A DNA stretch of 64,000 nt from Ichthyophonus hoferi (lineage: Eukaryota; Opisthokonta; Ichthyosporea; Ichthyophonida; Ichthyophonidae): the NCBI GenBank assembly GCA_002751075.1, contig NAOQ01000104.1:46117-110116 (forward strand). The letters run 5' to 3'. Below are positions 62,461 to 64,000 of this stretch, one piece after another. Positions within the stretch are counted from its first letter, which is position 1. The number at the start of each line of letters is the position of its first letter. The translations under genes were made by a program, and so were the position numbers. The notes under the pieces are model-generated. The model was not told the DNA's origin and made no database searches. It saw only the letters and a program-made list of their open reading frames with translations.

Positions 62461-64000
62461 ATTTGTACGTTAAATAAAGCTCAGTACAACAGATGCTAAT
62501 TTTATTTCCAATAGATGCCTACACAGGACGTCCCTAGTTGTTCAAACTCAATGCCTTTCCACTTCTATATACATACTTTCCAATCAAAGTAAAATTGTTC
62601 CAAAGAGATTTTCTGATATTAGATGGCTAAAAATATGCCTGAAAACCCCATCTATCTTTATTTTTATTTTTATATACTTACAATATAAGCAAAAGAAAAT
62701 AGATGCAGTAAAAGGAGAGAAACCAAACCATCTGAATGATTTGTAACAATCAACTTATTGTGGTAGTTTTGCTGATGATCGTGTATTTTAAGCTCAAAGA
62801 TTGCCCTTCAAGTCTATTTGCAAGTGTCATTCACAAATATTCCCAACAATCAATAGAAAAATAAATATTTTACAGACTGAACAATATCTCACAAAACATG
62901 TATGCTAACATATCATTGCTCTCGAACTAATATGTCATATCATAATTCATGGAACAACACTGCTTCGATTTGATTTTGGCTATAAATATAATAATATTGG
63001 CATAAATACATCACTATTTTATCATATATTGGATGTGTTCATTTTAAGTGTTTTGCTGTTAGTATTATTTATGGATGTGGGATATTGTATTTAATAATTA
63101 AATGATTATGCGGAACTGCAACCATTAGTATAGGCAGAAACGCTTCAGTAGTTCTCCAGCTGTCATTAGGCTATATTAGACTACCAAATACCAATTAATA
63201 GGTTTTTTTTTCTTCTGAGAAAGTCCATTTCTTTCGTTCGACAAAGAATCATTTTATCCTATGGCCAAATTAGAAAGGTATCTGACTGACCGATTGATTA
63301 GTATGTTTTATTGTAGAACTGATCACCGAGGAGTTCTTCCCCCTTTATCAATTATTATAATTATTAAAAATTCGCATTGCCGCTGCCTTTTCTACATTAA
63401 TCATTTTCAGCTGAAAACTACCAAAAAAATTTGTGCTTTTCATAAACGTCATTTAGTAGTTGGGTTGTTTTTTTCTGATATCATTTTTTAAAATTAATAA
63501 TAATCTATGACCACCAAGTATATATGCGTTGCTCATTTATTATGGCCTTTCCTGCCGACATTTTAAGAGGCATTTCTTCAAATTTAGAAAAACCCAATTA
63601 ATTATTTAGAGTGACTCAAAAAAATATTTTCATTCTAGTATTTGTTGTGGCTCGTTAAATAGAGGTAATCTTGTTATTGACAACATTATTTTTCATGCTT
63701 GTAGATTTAGCTCTTGTCCTTTTCAACGAAATACATTTGCTCTGCACAACAGTACAATAGTCACATCTTTTTATTAGCTTCTTTTCTCTAGATCATTTTC
63801 TCTGGCTCTTCCATCTTATTTTACATACAAACATGTTGAGATGCCTCTGGTGGAGAAAAATCATTACATTTTATCAACATTATTCTCAATATTGTTGACT
63901 GCACTAAACATAACATTTTATGTTCCTGATGCTATAATGTCAATTGAATCTCTCAGGCAACCTTTTTGAGCTACACAGGCTGACTTTCTAATTAGTATCG

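Larger units (their letters stand above)
59638..64000. other. Right-end spacer, largely repeat-derived; no supported gene
   Basis: It begins with the promoter side of the kinase gene. Two short Lys/Asn-rich minus frames follow (59874-60077 and 60147-60353), the latter over a TTTTTATTTTCA simple repeat. Fragments of the dispersed repeat family lie at 61045-61105 and 62320-62460. A 98-codon plus frame at 61199-61495 and a 76-codon frame at 63261-63491 have no recognisable similarity and no splice context. I see nothing else firm. Confidence 0.5.

Overview
The window is AT-rich nuclear DNA from an intron-rich, probably unicellular eukaryote. Evidence: short exons with phase-consistent GT..AG junctions (donors mostly GTATGT, GTAAGT or GTACGT; pyrimidine-rich acceptors ending in YAG), introns of about 80 to 1,500 bases, many (TA)n tracts, and scaffold gaps. 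TAA, TAG and TGA all end recognisable genes, so the standard code is used. A calmodulin-domain-like protein kinase (kinase plus EF-hands) fits alveolates, stramenopiles, rhizarians or plants better than animals or fungi, but the species cannot be named from this sequence.

Layout, left to right: the 3' end of a SCO1 copper chaperone gene (+, 192-932); a nucleotidyltransferase of the TUTase/Cid1/GLD-2 class (-, 7041-1939); a Bin3/MePCE RNA 5'-methylphosphate capping enzyme (-, 15168-9046); a repeat-filled spacer; an orphan secreted cysteine-rich protein with a GPI-anchor-like tail (+, 19581-22225); a UCHL5/UCH37 deubiquitinase (-, 30369-24761); a repeat-filled spacer with a 596-base gap; a p24/TMED cargo receptor (-, 36739-33712); a DOT1-domain methyltransferase (+, 37322-40860); a Cdc20/Cdh1 APC/C activator (+, 43374-45700, with a gap and a false-looking duplication); a PH-domain protein (-, 50123 or 50542 down to 48246); a CAMK-type kinase with EF-hands (-, 59637 to about 50650); and a 4.3 kb repeat-derived right end.

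Most genes are housekeeping: respiratory copper delivery, small-RNA end modification, proteasome-linked deubiquitination, ER-Golgi traffic, mitotic exit and calcium signalling. There is no operon-like logic. The TUTase and Bin3 genes lie side by side on one strand and both act on ends of small RNAs. The kinase-EF gene and the PH gene lie head to tail and may be one gene.

The spacers hold a decayed dispersed repeat family (16, 23, 31-33, 42 and 61-62 kb), two foldback elements (about 7.8-8.0 and 10.7-10.9 kb) and a tRNA-like pseudogene (8.4 kb). Exon models were built by eye from splice signals, reading phase and recalled family sequences; no alignment or database search was run.
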